A DNA stretch of 12,973 nt from Clostridia bacterium (GTDB taxonomy: Bacteria > Bacillota > Clostridia > Monoglobales > Monoglobaceae): assembly GCA_900769795.1 (NCBI GenBank), contig CAAGHZ010000082.1:1-12973 (forward strand), in the 5' to 3' direction. Both the position numbers and the translations under genes were made by a program. Under the pieces are notes generated by a model. It was not told the DNA's origin, did not search any database, and was given only the letters and a program-made list of their open reading frames with translations. The number at the start of each line of letters is the position of its first letter. Within the stretch, counting starts at the first letter, position 1. Shown here piece after piece: positions 1 to 6,693 of this stretch.

Positions 1-60
1 ATTTCCACCTCATCCACCGCAAGCGGTCCCCCTTCCCCTCAAGGGGAAGGCTTTTTTGTT
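1..60 (+). repeat. Palindromic intergenic repeat with terminator-like hairpin
   Basis: Two hairpins lie back to back. A small one is built on ACCGCAAGCGGT (16-27). A stronger one has arms CCTTCCCC (31-38) and GGGGAAGG (43-50) around TCAA and is followed by CTTTTTTG, so it would terminate + strand transcription arriving from the left. The opposite strand lacks a T-run and would not terminate pflA well. From memory, this layout (a GC-rich hairpin next to a GATGAGGTGG-like word when read on the minus strand) resembles REP-like elements dispersed in gut Clostridia. That is recall, not a search. It sits at the very edge of the contig, where an assembly would break in a multicopy repeat. Confidence 0.6.
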
Positions 61-113
61 CCTCGCATATCAAGTTTTATAAAAACTGCAATTCCGGATA
101 CCTCTTATCTGCA

Positions 114-830
114 TTATATATATTCTTCTATTATTCTACCGAGTTCACTCATAGTTTCTCTTGTTGGCTCGGGGATATGTCCAAACGGAAACTCAATTCC
201 CATACTATCATACTTAGTCTGACATATCTTGCGAAAAGGAAGGAGTTCTATTTTGTCTACACATTTGTGTTCTTTTGCAATCTCCCTAAGTTTTTTTATA
301 TTATCCTCTGTATCATTAAGCCCCGGAATAATAACCTGACGGATTGTGGTCGGGATTTTATTCTCATTAAGATACTCTAAAAATTCCATAGGCTTTGAGA
401 TTGAACAACCTACGTTTTGAAGATACTTTTCATCATCTGTATACTTAATATCAAGCAAAACTCTGTCCGTCTCTTTAAGAACGCCCTTTACATCTTCATT
501 CAATATACATCCCGATGTATCAAGGCAGGTGTTTATACCCCGACTATGACATAGGCTGAAAAGTTCTTTCGCAAAATCCATCTGCAAGAGAGGCTCTCCG
601 CCCGATAGCGTGACGCCACCGTCCTTGCCGAAGTATTCAACATAACGAAGTATCTTTAAAACCATCTCTTCTGCCTCGTACTGAGTCCCTCCGCTCAGGT
701 CCCATGTGTCAGGATTGTGACAACACTTGCACCTGAGGTTGCACCCCTGCATAAAAATCACAAATCTTACGCCCGGACCATCCAGAGTGCCCATGGTCTG
801 TATCGAATGAACCCTTCCCCTTGCACTCAT
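114..830 (-). CDS. pflA: Pyruvate formate-lyase activating enzyme
   Basis: This is a cytosolic radical-SAM enzyme that installs the glycyl radical on pyruvate formate-lyase. The 238 residues are close to the E. coli length of about 246. The [4Fe-4S] motif C-x3-C-x2-C is at C30, C34 and C37, inside the family signature GCNLRCKCCHNPDTW. The SAM-contacting GGEP motif is at residues 77-80, and a DIKYTDD segment follows near residue 127. The start codon directly follows the TAA stop of pflB with no intervening base. Its ribosome binding site (GAGGT) lies inside the last codons of pflB, so the two are almost certainly co-transcribed and translationally coupled. No intrinsic terminator with a T-run on the minus strand is visible downstream in the window. 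Other glycyl-radical activases share the fold, but the adjacent pflB settles the assignment. Confidence 0.96.
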   Translation of the reverse strand: MSARGRVHSIQTMGTLDGPGVRFVIFMQGCNLRCKCCHNPDTWDLSGGTQYEAEEMVLKILRYVEYFGKDGGVTLSGGEPLLQMDFAKELFSLCHSRGINTCLDTSGCILNEDVKGVLKETDRVLLDIKYTDDEKYLQNVGCSISKPMEFLEYLNENKIPTTIRQVIIPGLNDTEDNIKKLREIAKEHKCVDKIELLPFRKICQTKYDSMGIEFPFGHIPEPTRETMSELGRIIEEYI

Positions 831-3062
831 TTATATTACCTCGTGGAAGGTTCTGCTTATAACCTCTCTCTGTTGTTCTCTCGAAAGTTTATTAAAGTTA
901 ACTGCATAACCCGAAACTCTGATAGTAAGGTTTGGATACGCCTCAGGGTTTTCGTATGCCTTCATTAAGGTCTCTCGGTTTAGCACGTTGATGTTTATAT
1001 GATGTGCCTTCTTTGCAAAGTATCCATCAAGTATTGTAACAAGGTTTGATATCCTCTCCTCTTCGCTTCTGCCAAGTGCCTCAGGAGTGATTGAGAAGGT
1101 ATTTGAAATACCATCGCGACAATCATCATAGCTGATTTTTGCAACAGAGTTAAGGGATGCAAGGGCACCGTTTTCTTCTCGGTTGTGCATCGGGTTTGCA
1201 CCGGGCGCAAAAGGCTCGCCGTTCTTTCTGCCATCCGGGGTTGCACCCGTGTTTTTGCCATACATAACATTAGATGTGATGGTCAGGACAGACAAGGTGT
1301 GGATAGCCTGTCTGTATGTCTTGGTCTTGCGAAGTTCGGTTATAACCCTGTGGGTCATATCTTTTGCAATCAAATCTACCCTGTCATCATCATTGCCGAA
1401 TTTAGGGAAGTCTCCCGTTGTCTCAAAGTCTGCAACAAATCCGCTCTCGTCCTTTATCGGCTTTACGTTTGCGTATTTAATCGCACTGAGCGAGTCTGCT
1501 ACAACAGAAAGTCCTGCAATACCAAACGCCATAAATCTTTCTACTTCTGTATCATGAAGTGCCATCTGGGTCTTCTCATAGGCATACTTATCGTGCATAT
1601 AATGGATGATATTCATGGTGTTTACATAAAGGTGGCTTAGCCACTTTATGTATATATCAAATCTCTCCATTACCGCATCAAAATCAAGTTTGTCTGCGTC
1701 CATTACATCCATCTGCGGGCCTATGTGCATCTTGCTTGTTGTGTCATAACCGCCATTGATTGCAATCAATAAAAGTTTTGCAAGATTGCAACGCGCGCCA
1801 AAGAACTGCATCTGCTTGCCTACCTTCATTGCAGATACGCAGCAGGCTATGGCATAATCGTCGCCATATATGGGGCGCATAATATCATCACTCTCATACT
1901 GTATAGAATCTGTGTCTGCAGAAACCTTTGCACAAAACTTTTTAAAATTCTCAGGCAGTTTGGTTGACCAGAGAATCGTAAGGTTTGGCTCAGGCGAAGA
2001 GCCAAGGGTGTAGAGGGTGTTGAGAATGCGATAACTGTTTTTTGTAACAAGCGTTCTGCCGTCCTCTCCCATACCACCGACTGCCTCGGTTATCCACATT
2101 GGGTCTCCGCCGAAGAGTTCGTTATACTCTGGCGTGCGGAGATGACGGGCAATACGCAGTTTCATAACAAAATCGTCTATAATCTCCTGCGCACCCTCTT
2201 CGGTGAGGATACCGTTTTGTATATCACGTTCTATATATATATCAAAAAACGTACTTACTCTGCCAAGAGACATAGCGGCGCCGTTTTGCTCTTTAATAGC
2301 GCCAAGATAAGCAAAATATGTCCACTGGACAGCCTCTTTTGCGTTTGCCGCAGGCTGAGAAATATCATAGCCGTACATAGCAGCCATTTCTTTCATATAG
2401 CCAAGAAACTCTATCTGCTTGTAAAGTTCCTCATCACATTGTATATTTGCATGGTCAAAGTGGCCACCCTCAAGCATTTTTTTATCTTTTTTCTTTTCTT
2501 CAATAAGTTTGTCCACACCGTAGAGGGCTACACGACGATAGTCTCCTATAATTCTGCCTCTGCCATAGGCATCAGGAAGCCCCGTTATAACGTGGCACTT
2601 ACGTGCCAGTCTCATCTCATCGGTATATGCACGAAAAACGCCGTCATTATGGGTGGTGCGGAACTTAAACTCCTCAATAATCTTGTCGCTGAGTTTATAT
2701 CCGTATGCCTCACACGCCTGATGCGCCATTCTCATTCCGCCAAATGGGTTAACCCCTCTCTTTAATGGGCGGTTTGTCTGCATACCAACGATTATCTCAT
2801 TATCTTTATCAATATATCCCGGAGAGTAACTTGTAAGAGATGATACGGTTGCCGTATCAATATCAAGCACCCCACCGTACTGACGTTCCAAAGCAAAAAG
2901 CGACTCTATCTTATTCAAAACCCCTTTGGTGCGTTCTGTCGCACCTGAAAGAAATGCCTCGTCACCTGTATATTCTTTATAGTTCTTCTGGATAAAGTCA
3001 CGCACATTGATTTCTTCCTGCCATATTCCATCTGTAAATCCATTCCAGTTTTGATGTTTCAT
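831..3062 (-). CDS. pflB: Pyruvate formate-lyase (formate C-acetyltransferase)
   Basis: This glycyl-radical enzyme converts pyruvate and CoA to acetyl-CoA and formate in anaerobic fermentation. With the start chosen here it has 743 residues. The adjacent catalytic cysteines of the family lie in YAIACCVSAM (C407, C408; E. coli C418/C419). The glycyl-radical loop RVSGYAV near the C-terminus carries the radical glycine at G718. An in-frame ATG lies five codons upstream at 3077, but it is embedded in the Shine-Dalgarno sequence: the reading is ATGGAGGCAAAGAGT-ATG, with GGAGG 8 nt before the ATG at 3062. The shorter start is therefore preferred. The gene is followed immediately by pflA and preceded by a ZTP riboswitch and a consensus promoter. 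Key residues and length argue for true PFL and not another glycyl-radical family such as glycerol dehydratase or choline lyase. Confidence 0.97.
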   Translation of the reverse strand: MKHQNWNGFTDGIWQEEINVRDFIQKNYKEYTGDEAFLSGATERTKGVLNKIESLFALERQYGGVLDIDTATVSSLTSYSPGYIDKDNEIIVGMQTNRPLKRGVNPFGGMRMAHQACEAYGYKLSDKIIEEFKFRTTHNDGVFRAYTDEMRLARKCHVITGLPDAYGRGRIIGDYRRVALYGVDKLIEEKKKDKKMLEGGHFDHANIQCDEELYKQIEFLGYMKEMAAMYGYDISQPAANAKEAVQWTYFAYLGAIKEQNGAAMSLGRVSTFFDIYIERDIQNGILTEEGAQEIIDDFVMKLRIARHLRTPEYNELFGGDPMWITEAVGGMGEDGRTLVTKNSYRILNTLYTLGSSPEPNLTILWSTKLPENFKKFCAKVSADTDSIQYESDDIMRPIYGDDYAIACCVSAMKVGKQMQFFGARCNLAKLLLIAINGGYDTTSKMHIGPQMDVMDADKLDFDAVMERFDIYIKWLSHLYVNTMNIIHYMHDKYAYEKTQMALHDTEVERFMAFGIAGLSVVADSLSAIKYANVKPIKDESGFVADFETTGDFPKFGNDDDRVDLIAKDMTHRVITELRKTKTYRQAIHTLSVLTITSNVMYGKNTGATPDGRKNGEPFAPGANPMHNREENGALASLNSVAKISYDDCRDGISNTFSITPEALGRSEEERISNLVTILDGYFAKKAHHININVLNRETLMKAYENPEAYPNLTIRVSGYAVNFNKLSREQQREVISRTFHEVI

Positions 3063-3070
3063 ACTCTTTG

Positions 3071-3075
3071 CCTCC
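3071..3075 (-). promoter_or_regulatory. pflB ribosome binding site that fixes its start
   Basis: GGAGG on the minus strand lies 8 nt before the ATG at 3062. It overlaps the next in-frame upstream ATG (3077-3075), so that ATG cannot use it. No comparable purine-rich site precedes the upstream ATG. Confidence 0.8.
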
Positions 3076-3097
3076 ATTCCATAATGCTTATATAATT

Positions 3098-3137
3098 AAA
3101 AAAGGGCAATTCGACTTAAAGAATAAGCGAATTGCCC
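3098..3137 (-). terminator. Riboswitch-controlled intrinsic terminator in the pflB leader
   Basis: On the minus strand, GGGCAATTCG (3137-3128) pairs perfectly over 10 bp with CGAATTGCCC (3113-3104) around a 14-nt loop and is followed directly by TTTTTT (3103-3098). It lies in the untranslated leader, about 35 nt before the pflB start, where a terminator must be conditional for pflB to be expressed. The 5' arm of the stem (GGGC) is also the 3' edge of the ZTP aptamer, so aptamer folding and terminator folding exclude each other. Confidence 0.92.
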
Positions 3138-3203
3138 AGACGGTCGGCGTTATGCATTTACATTCCCCCGCGGTCATCCGCGAACTCCGTCAGTTATGTA
3201 AAC
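3134..3203 (-). promoter_or_regulatory. ZTP riboswitch aptamer (pfl RNA motif)
   Basis: Read on the minus strand, P1 pairs GTTTACAT (3203-3196) with ATGTAAAT (3163-3156). It encloses the conserved ACTGACGGA segment, P2 (CGCGG 3182-3178 with CCGCG 3173-3169) and a GGGGGA joint. After a short linker comes the hallmark 3' domain CCGTCTGGGCA, close to the family consensus CCGCCUGGGCA. The pseudoknot pairs GACGG (3191-3187) with CCGTC (3143-3139). Both strands differ from the usual GGCGG/CCGCC in a compensating way, which supports real structure. The class binds ZTP/ZMP, signals of low 10-formyl-tetrahydrofolate, and commonly turns on folate, purine and formate genes. With the overlapping terminator it should act as an ON switch for pflBA. 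The identification rests on motif recognition without a covariance-model search. Confidence 0.92.
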
Positions 3204-3216
3204 GTTCTACATCTTG

Positions 3217-3245
3217 ATTATATAATTTAACAAACACTTTGTCAA
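3217..3245 (-). promoter_or_regulatory. Sigma-A promoter of the pflBA operon
   Basis: On the minus strand, TTGACA (3245-3240) and TATAAT (3222-3217) are separated by exactly 17 bp, a full consensus match. The expected transcription start is near 3210-3212, just before the first stem of the ZTP aptamer, so the whole riboswitch is in the leader. Confidence 0.9.
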
Positions 3246-3311
3246 CAAAATTCTATCTAAAATTACAAACTCTTATTCCTTTGGCATTATGTCTTTTGCC
3301 CAAAGGTCACT

Positions 3312-3716
3312 TTATGCGGACACTCTTGTATTCTCCTGATTTTTGTATATCACAAATTTAGAGAACAAAAACTCCAACACAAAATTTGAGAGCATTGTCA
3401 CAATAAGGACTATGTATTCATTAACCCCTGCCATATCCGCAAGATGCCCAAGCCACGTAGACAAAGGGGTAAACACCGCATAAAAGCCAAAGAGTTTTGC
3501 CATGGCAACAGGAATATTTGCCGCAGACTTAAACGTGTATCGTCTGTTGAACGTAAAACTCCATATGATTGACAAAATAAGCGCCACCAGATACGCAGGC
3601 CAGTACATCCAACGAAACATCTCGTTGAATATAGCAAATGATACAACCTGAATTATCCCTGCAGATGCAGAAAACAACGTAAACTTTACCATTTGCAGAA
3701 TTTGTTCTTTTTTCAT
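3312..3716 (-). CDS. GtrA-family integral membrane protein
   Basis: This is a small hydrophobic protein of 134 residues from the chosen start, the usual size for the family. Four predicted membrane helices lie at about residues 10-30, 38-55, 68-90 and 98-120. The family signatures are the cytoplasmic loop WSFTFNRRYTFKS (52-64) after helix 2 and NFVLEFLFSKFVIY (111-124) at the end. GtrA-like proteins are thought to help move lipid-linked sugars across the membrane for cell-surface glycosylation, usually with a glycosyltransferase; no such partner is in the window. An ATG at 3761 would add 15 residues, but AGGAGGG sits about 6 nt before the ATG at 3716, so the shorter start is chosen. The gene is followed by the separate pfl promoter. 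Its substrate is unknown. Confidence 0.88.
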   Translation of the reverse strand: MKKEQILQMVKFTLFSASAGIIQVVSFAIFNEMFRWMYWPAYLVALILSIIWSFTFNRRYTFKSAANIPVAMAKLFGFYAVFTPLSTWLGHLADMAGVNEYIVLIVTMLSNFVLEFLFSKFVIYKNQENTRVSA

Positions 3717-3773
3717 ACGCACCCTCCTTTTCCTTGTTTCTATAACCCCCAACATCCCCACTAGATTTAGTTA

Positions 3774-3786
3774 ACAATTTAGATGC
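3774..3786. repeat. 13-bp direct repeat, left copy
   Basis: ACAATTTAGATGC occurs here and again, in the same orientation, at 4479-4491. The two copies bracket the HAD gene at 3795-4439. They could be a duplication from an insertion or a shared regulatory element upstream of both minus-strand genes. Confidence 0.55.
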
Positions 3787-3794
3787 AGGTTATT

Positions 3795-4439
3795 TTACAA
3801 GTTAAAAAGTTCAGTGAAATCATTTATATAATAGTCTGAAACTTTCATTATGTCATCAACATATTCCTCTGAAGACCTATCGTAAACTCCGCAAACTATC
3901 ATTCCCGCAAAAGCTGCCGTTTTGTCAGCATTATAGTTATCGTCAAGAAAAACTATTTCATTAATGGGCTTGCCTATTTTTTTTGCCGCCATTTTATAGA
4001 TTTCTACATCAGCCTTTGTTGTTCCGAAATCATCACAAGACCACACATTTGTAAAAATATCAAATATTCCTATTCTTTTTAAGCATATATCAAGCACGGA
4101 ATGTGGACTTGCAGTTAGAACATTGAGGTCTGCACCTTGTGTCTTTAATTTTTTGAGGCTTTCAACCACATTTGCTTTTGCCTGAATGTTATATGCATAT
4201 TCATCATACGCATATTTGTTCATAAGCTCTAAAAGTTCATCCTCCTGCATTTTCAATCCAAGTTGTTCAATATAATATCTTGCAGTTCCCGCATAGCCCA
4301 ATGGTGTAATAATCTTTATAATATCATTTTCATACTTTATGTTATTTTCATCTAATATTCTTAGCATACTCGATATATATGCCGGCATAGAATCAACCAA
4401 TGTTCCGTCAAAATCAAATAAATATGTATTATACTTCAT
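3795..4439 (-). CDS. HAD-superfamily phosphatase (phosphoglycolate phosphatase-like, subfamily IA)
   Basis: This is a 214-residue cytosolic phosphatase or phosphomutase with all four HAD motifs. Motif I is DFDGTLVDS, with nucleophile D9 and acid D11. Motif II is LTAS with T109. The motif III lysine is K142 in TTKADVEIY. Motif IV is FLDDN with D166 and D167. A helical C1 cap lies between motifs I and II (about residues 16-85), the arrangement of phosphoglycolate phosphatase and beta-phosphoglucomutase relatives. The substrate cannot be read from sequence. A GGGATGG ribosome binding site precedes the ATG, and a TATAAT box lies upstream (4468-4463) without a clear -35. The gene is visibly AT-richer than its neighbours: four 60-base lines counted by hand gave 80 G+C of 240. 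It is bracketed by a 13-bp direct repeat, so recent acquisition is possible. Confidence 0.9.
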   Translation of the reverse strand: MKYNTYLFDFDGTLVDSMPAYISSMLRILDENNIKYENDIIKIITPLGYAGTARYYIEQLGLKMQEDELLELMNKYAYDEYAYNIQAKANVVESLKKLKTQGADLNVLTASPHSVLDICLKRIGIFDIFTNVWSCDDFGTTKADVEIYKMAAKKIGKPINEIVFLDDNYNADKTAAFAGMIVCGVYDRSSEEYVDDIMKVSDYYINDFTELFNL

Positions 4440-4478
4440 AATTCCATCCCTTTGTAAAAATTATTATAAAATTGATGC

Positions 4479-4491
4479 ACAATTTAGATGC
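4479..4491. repeat. 13-bp direct repeat, right copy
   Basis: This is a second exact copy of ACAATTTAGATGC (first at 3774-3786). On the minus strand it reads GCATCTAAATTGT and occupies the -35 region upstream of the TATAAT box of the HAD gene, so a regulatory role is also possible. Confidence 0.55.
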
Positions 4492-4504
4492 CGCTTGATT
4501 TTTA

Positions 4505-4690
4505 ATGAATTGACAACTCCGTTGTCATGAATTGGATTACATCCATGAATTCTCGCTATCGCTCCATGAATTGAATTGCCTTTTTAATGCACGAAGTGCA
4601 ATTCATGAGCCGCAAGGCTCAATTCACGAAATCGCAGATTTCAATTCATGCCGTAAGGCAATTCATTGATTTCATCTTCGATGAAATCAT
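4505..4690. repeat. Array of short hairpins separated by ATGAATT/AATTCAT words
   Basis: Most of the 354-bp gap between the HAD gene and cysK is this array. Stems are: TGACAAC/GTTGTCA (4511-4527), TGGAT/ATCCA (4533-4545), a degenerate unit near 4551-4565, TGCAC/GTGCA (4588-4600), TGAGCC/GGCTCA (4606-4621), GAAATC/GATTTC (4628-4642), TGCC/GGCA (4649-4660) and TGATTTCATC/GATGAAATCA (4667-4689), with loops of 3-4 bases. Between them ATGAATT occurs four times in the left half and AATTCA(T/C) four times in the right half, so the array as a whole is an inverted repeat centred near 4586. Stem sequences all differ while the linker word is conserved. There is no open reading frame of note. I recall similar arrays in Clostridia genomes; the function is unknown. 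Confidence 0.85.
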
Positions 4691-4743
4691 TATACCATAT
4701 TGGACAAAATTTGGCAAGTTATCTCCCTTGTATGTCAACAGAC

Positions 4744-4771
4744 AAAAACAACCTTCCCGATACGGGAAGGC
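4744..4771 (-). terminator. Intrinsic terminator of cysK
   Basis: On the minus strand an 8-bp stem CCTTCCCG/CGGGAAGG (4770-4763 and 4759-4752) with a TAT loop is followed by TTGTTTTTGT. It lies about 25 bases beyond the cysK stop codon. The + strand side has no T-run. Confidence 0.85.
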
Positions 4772-4793
4772 TGTTATACTTGACATATATTTT

Positions 4794-5723
4794 CTATTCT
4801 TCAAACAGCGGGGTTGAGAAGTATCTCTCTGCAGTATCCGGCAGGACAGTAACCACCGTTTTGCCCTTGCCGAGTTTTTTGGCAAGTTTGATTGCTGCGG
4901 CAACATTTGTACCACTTGAGATACCACACATTATACCTTCTTTTGCTGCAAGTTCTTTTGAGGTCTGTATTGCTTCTTCATCTTTTACAATGCAGATATC
5001 ATCAATCACGCTCTGATTTAACACCGCAGGGATTATTCCATCACCTATGCCCATCTGTATATGAGTGCCGATAGAGCCACCTGACAAAATTGCCGCATTT
5101 TCAGGCTCCACTGCCCATATAAGCATATCCGGGTTTTCCGCTTTTAAAGTTTCGCCGATACCTGTAATCGTACCGCCGGTGCCAATACCGGAGCAAAATC
5201 CGTGGATAGGCCCACCTACCTGCTCTAAAATCTCTTTACCTGTCTGCTCCCTTTGTATCTGTGGGTTTGCAGGGTTTTCAAACTGCTGAGGAACAAACAC
5301 ATTGGGGTCTTCTGCCTGCATTCTGAGTGCAAGCTGCAGACATTCCTCTATACAATCACCGATGTTGCCCGCATCATGGATAAGGATTACTTCCGCTCCA
5401 TAATGGCGCACCAGCAGACGTCTCTCCTCGCTGACAGAATCAGGCATAATAATCTTTGTCTTGTATCCAAGTACCGCTCCAACAAGTGCAAGACCTATAC
5501 CCTGATTACCACTTGTAGGCTCTACAATGATTGTGTCCTCATTTATTCTGCCCTGCTCAATTGCGGTCTTTATCATATTATACGCCGTACGGGTTTTAAT
5601 AGATCCGCCAACGTTCAGCCCCTCCACCTTGACGAGAATATCCGCTCCGTCCTCTGGCGAGAGTTTTCTCAACTTTACAAGAGGGGTGTTGCCTATTGCT
5701 TCTAAAATATTTTCAAATACCAT
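4794..5723 (-). CDS. cysK: Cysteine synthase family PLP enzyme (O-acetylserine sulfhydrylase)
   Basis: This fold-type II PLP enzyme is expected to make cysteine from O-acetylserine and sulfide in the cytosol. The 309 residues are typical of CysK. The PLP lysine is K43 in NVGGSIKTR. The substrate loop TSGNQG is at 70-75, the phosphate-binding GTGGT at 181-185, and the GISSG segment that holds the pyridine nitrogen is near the C-terminus. Two details differ from textbook CysK: the usual Pro of the N-P-x-x-S-x-K motif is Val, and the residue after the lysine is Thr (Cys or Asp elsewhere). The acceptor loop reads GNQG where E. coli has GNTG. A related enzyme using another nucleophile or O-phosphoserine cannot be excluded. 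It has its own consensus promoter and terminator, so it is monocistronic, and AGAGGT precedes the start. Confidence 0.88.
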   Translation of the reverse strand: MVFENILEAIGNTPLVKLRKLSPEDGADILVKVEGLNVGGSIKTRTAYNMIKTAIEQGRINEDTIIVEPTSGNQGIGLALVGAVLGYKTKIIMPDSVSEERRLLVRHYGAEVILIHDAGNIGDCIEECLQLALRMQAEDPNVFVPQQFENPANPQIQREQTGKEILEQVGGPIHGFCSGIGTGGTITGIGETLKAENPDMLIWAVEPENAAILSGGSIGTHIQMGIGDGIIPAVLNQSVIDDICIVKDEEAIQTSKELAAKEGIMCGISSGTNVAAAIKLAKKLGKGKTVVTVLPDTAERYFSTPLFEE

Positions 5724-5770
5724 CAGTATCTACCTCTTACTTTTAATTTCCAACTTTATGTCACTATAAC

Positions 5771-5799
5771 ATTATATGGACTTTTCCCAAATTTGTCAA
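5771..5799 (-). promoter_or_regulatory. Sigma-A promoter of cysK with an overlapping inverted repeat
   Basis: On the minus strand, TTGACA (5799-5794) and TATAAT (5776-5771) are separated by exactly 17 bp. An inverted repeat CCCAA (5786-5790)/TTGGG (5800-5804) straddles the -35 box and could be an operator. The arms are only 5 bp, so this part is weak. Confidence 0.88.
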
Positions 5800-5833
5800 T
5801 TGGGTTTTTCTACAAAAGAGGCACTCCGTTGAC

Positions 5834-6658
5834 TCACGCAATGGTGTATTTGCCACTTTCTATATCCTCGATTATTCGGGCTATGGCATCTTCTTCGTTG
5901 CTTACGGTCACATAATCCGCGGCTTTCTTTGCCGCCTCTGATGCGTTTGCAACCGCAATGCCGATTCCGGCACTTTCAAACATCGAAATATCGTTGTTGT
6001 TATCGCCGGCGGCTATTGTGTTTTTGATGGAGATGTTTAAAAGTTCCGCCAGTTTTACAACAAGCCCGCCCTTGCTTACGCCCTTTGGAAGAATCTCATA
6101 ATACTCCTCATGAGAGCGTATATAGTCAAACTCAGCCGATGAAGGATGCTCATCCAGCATTTTCATAAGCTTTTCTATGTTCTTCTCTTCTCTGTCAGCA
6201 AAAAGAATTTTTCCAATCGGCTCTTTGACATCTCTGTAATGACACGTCAGGTCGGGATAATTCTCGTTTGTCCGATGGGTTTCAGTTGATGCATTTTTCT
6301 TGCAGAAGTATATCTTATCGTGCAAATTTACCTCAATCCCCACAGAGGGAAGGTTTACATCCACATATTCTACAAGTTCAAGCACAGACTTTGGAAGTTC
6401 CACCGACCACAAAAACTTTTCACTTTCGTAGTCATATATTCCGCCGCCGTTTATACAACCACAAGGTGCATTGGGCTTTATCCATTCATATACCCTTCTT
6501 GCACCATGGGGCAAACGACCCGTCAAAAAGGTGAATATGCCACCCTCTTTTTTGAAATACTCAATTGCCTCTATATTCTTTTTCGAAATTGTCTTGTCAT
6601 CCTTGACTAAGGTTCCGTCAAGGTCTGTTACAAAAAGCAATCCGTCAAACTTTCCCAT
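5834..6658 (-). CDS. Cof-type HAD phosphatase (subfamily IIB)
   Basis: This cytosolic sugar-phosphate or nucleotide-cofactor phosphatase has 274 residues from the chosen start, the usual Cof size. Motif I DLDGT carries D12 and D14. Motif II is FLTGR with T46. The motif III lysine is K196 in GVSKGG. Motif IV is GDNNND (218-223). A large C2 cap occupies roughly residues 85-190. Members act on phosphosugars, pyridoxal phosphate or flavin precursors, and the substrate cannot be told. An upstream ATG (6688) would add ten residues, but GAGGA lies about 9 nt before the ATG at 6658, so that start is preferred. The gene has its own promoter and ends about 35 bp before the cysK promoter with no recognisable terminator. 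Some read-through into cysK is possible. Confidence 0.92.
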   Translation of the reverse strand: MGKFDGLLFVTDLDGTLVKDDKTISKKNIEAIEYFKKEGGIFTFLTGRLPHGARRVYEWIKPNAPCGCINGGGIYDYESEKFLWSVELPKSVLELVEYVDVNLPSVGIEVNLHDKIYFCKKNASTETHRTNENYPDLTCHYRDVKEPIGKILFADREEKNIEKLMKMLDEHPSSAEFDYIRSHEEYYEILPKGVSKGGLVVKLAELLNISIKNTIAAGDNNNDISMFESAGIGIAVANASEAAKKAADYVTVSNEEDAIARIIEDIESGKYTIA

Positions 6659-6693
6659 ATTTTCACGTCCTCTGTAAATTTTATGCAACTGCT

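Noticed and set aside
1183..1640. Two overlapping + strand open frames of 124 and 151 residues
   Set aside because: Both are antisense shadows of pflB, without convincing ribosome binding sites or recognisable protein features.
2142..2765. 207-residue open frame on the + strand
   Set aside because: It lies entirely antisense to pflB, which has clear catalytic motifs in the other strand, and its translation matches no family I know.
3278..3306. Inverted repeat CCTTTGG/CCAAAGG after the GtrA gene as a terminator
   Set aside because: The loop is 15 bases, the stem 7 bp, and no T-run follows on the minus strand. It is too weak to call.
3312..3761. Longer GtrA start at 3761
   Set aside because: The extra 15 residues are charged, have no ribosome binding site, and include the region encoding the AGGAGGG used by the start at 3716.
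4505..4690. CRISPR-like regular repeats
   Set aside because: The recurring word is only 7-8 bp and changes orientation in mid-array, and the intervening segments are self-complementary and short. There are no cas genes.
5253..5705. 150-residue + strand open frame
   Set aside because: It is antisense to cysK, whose PLP motifs define the true frame.
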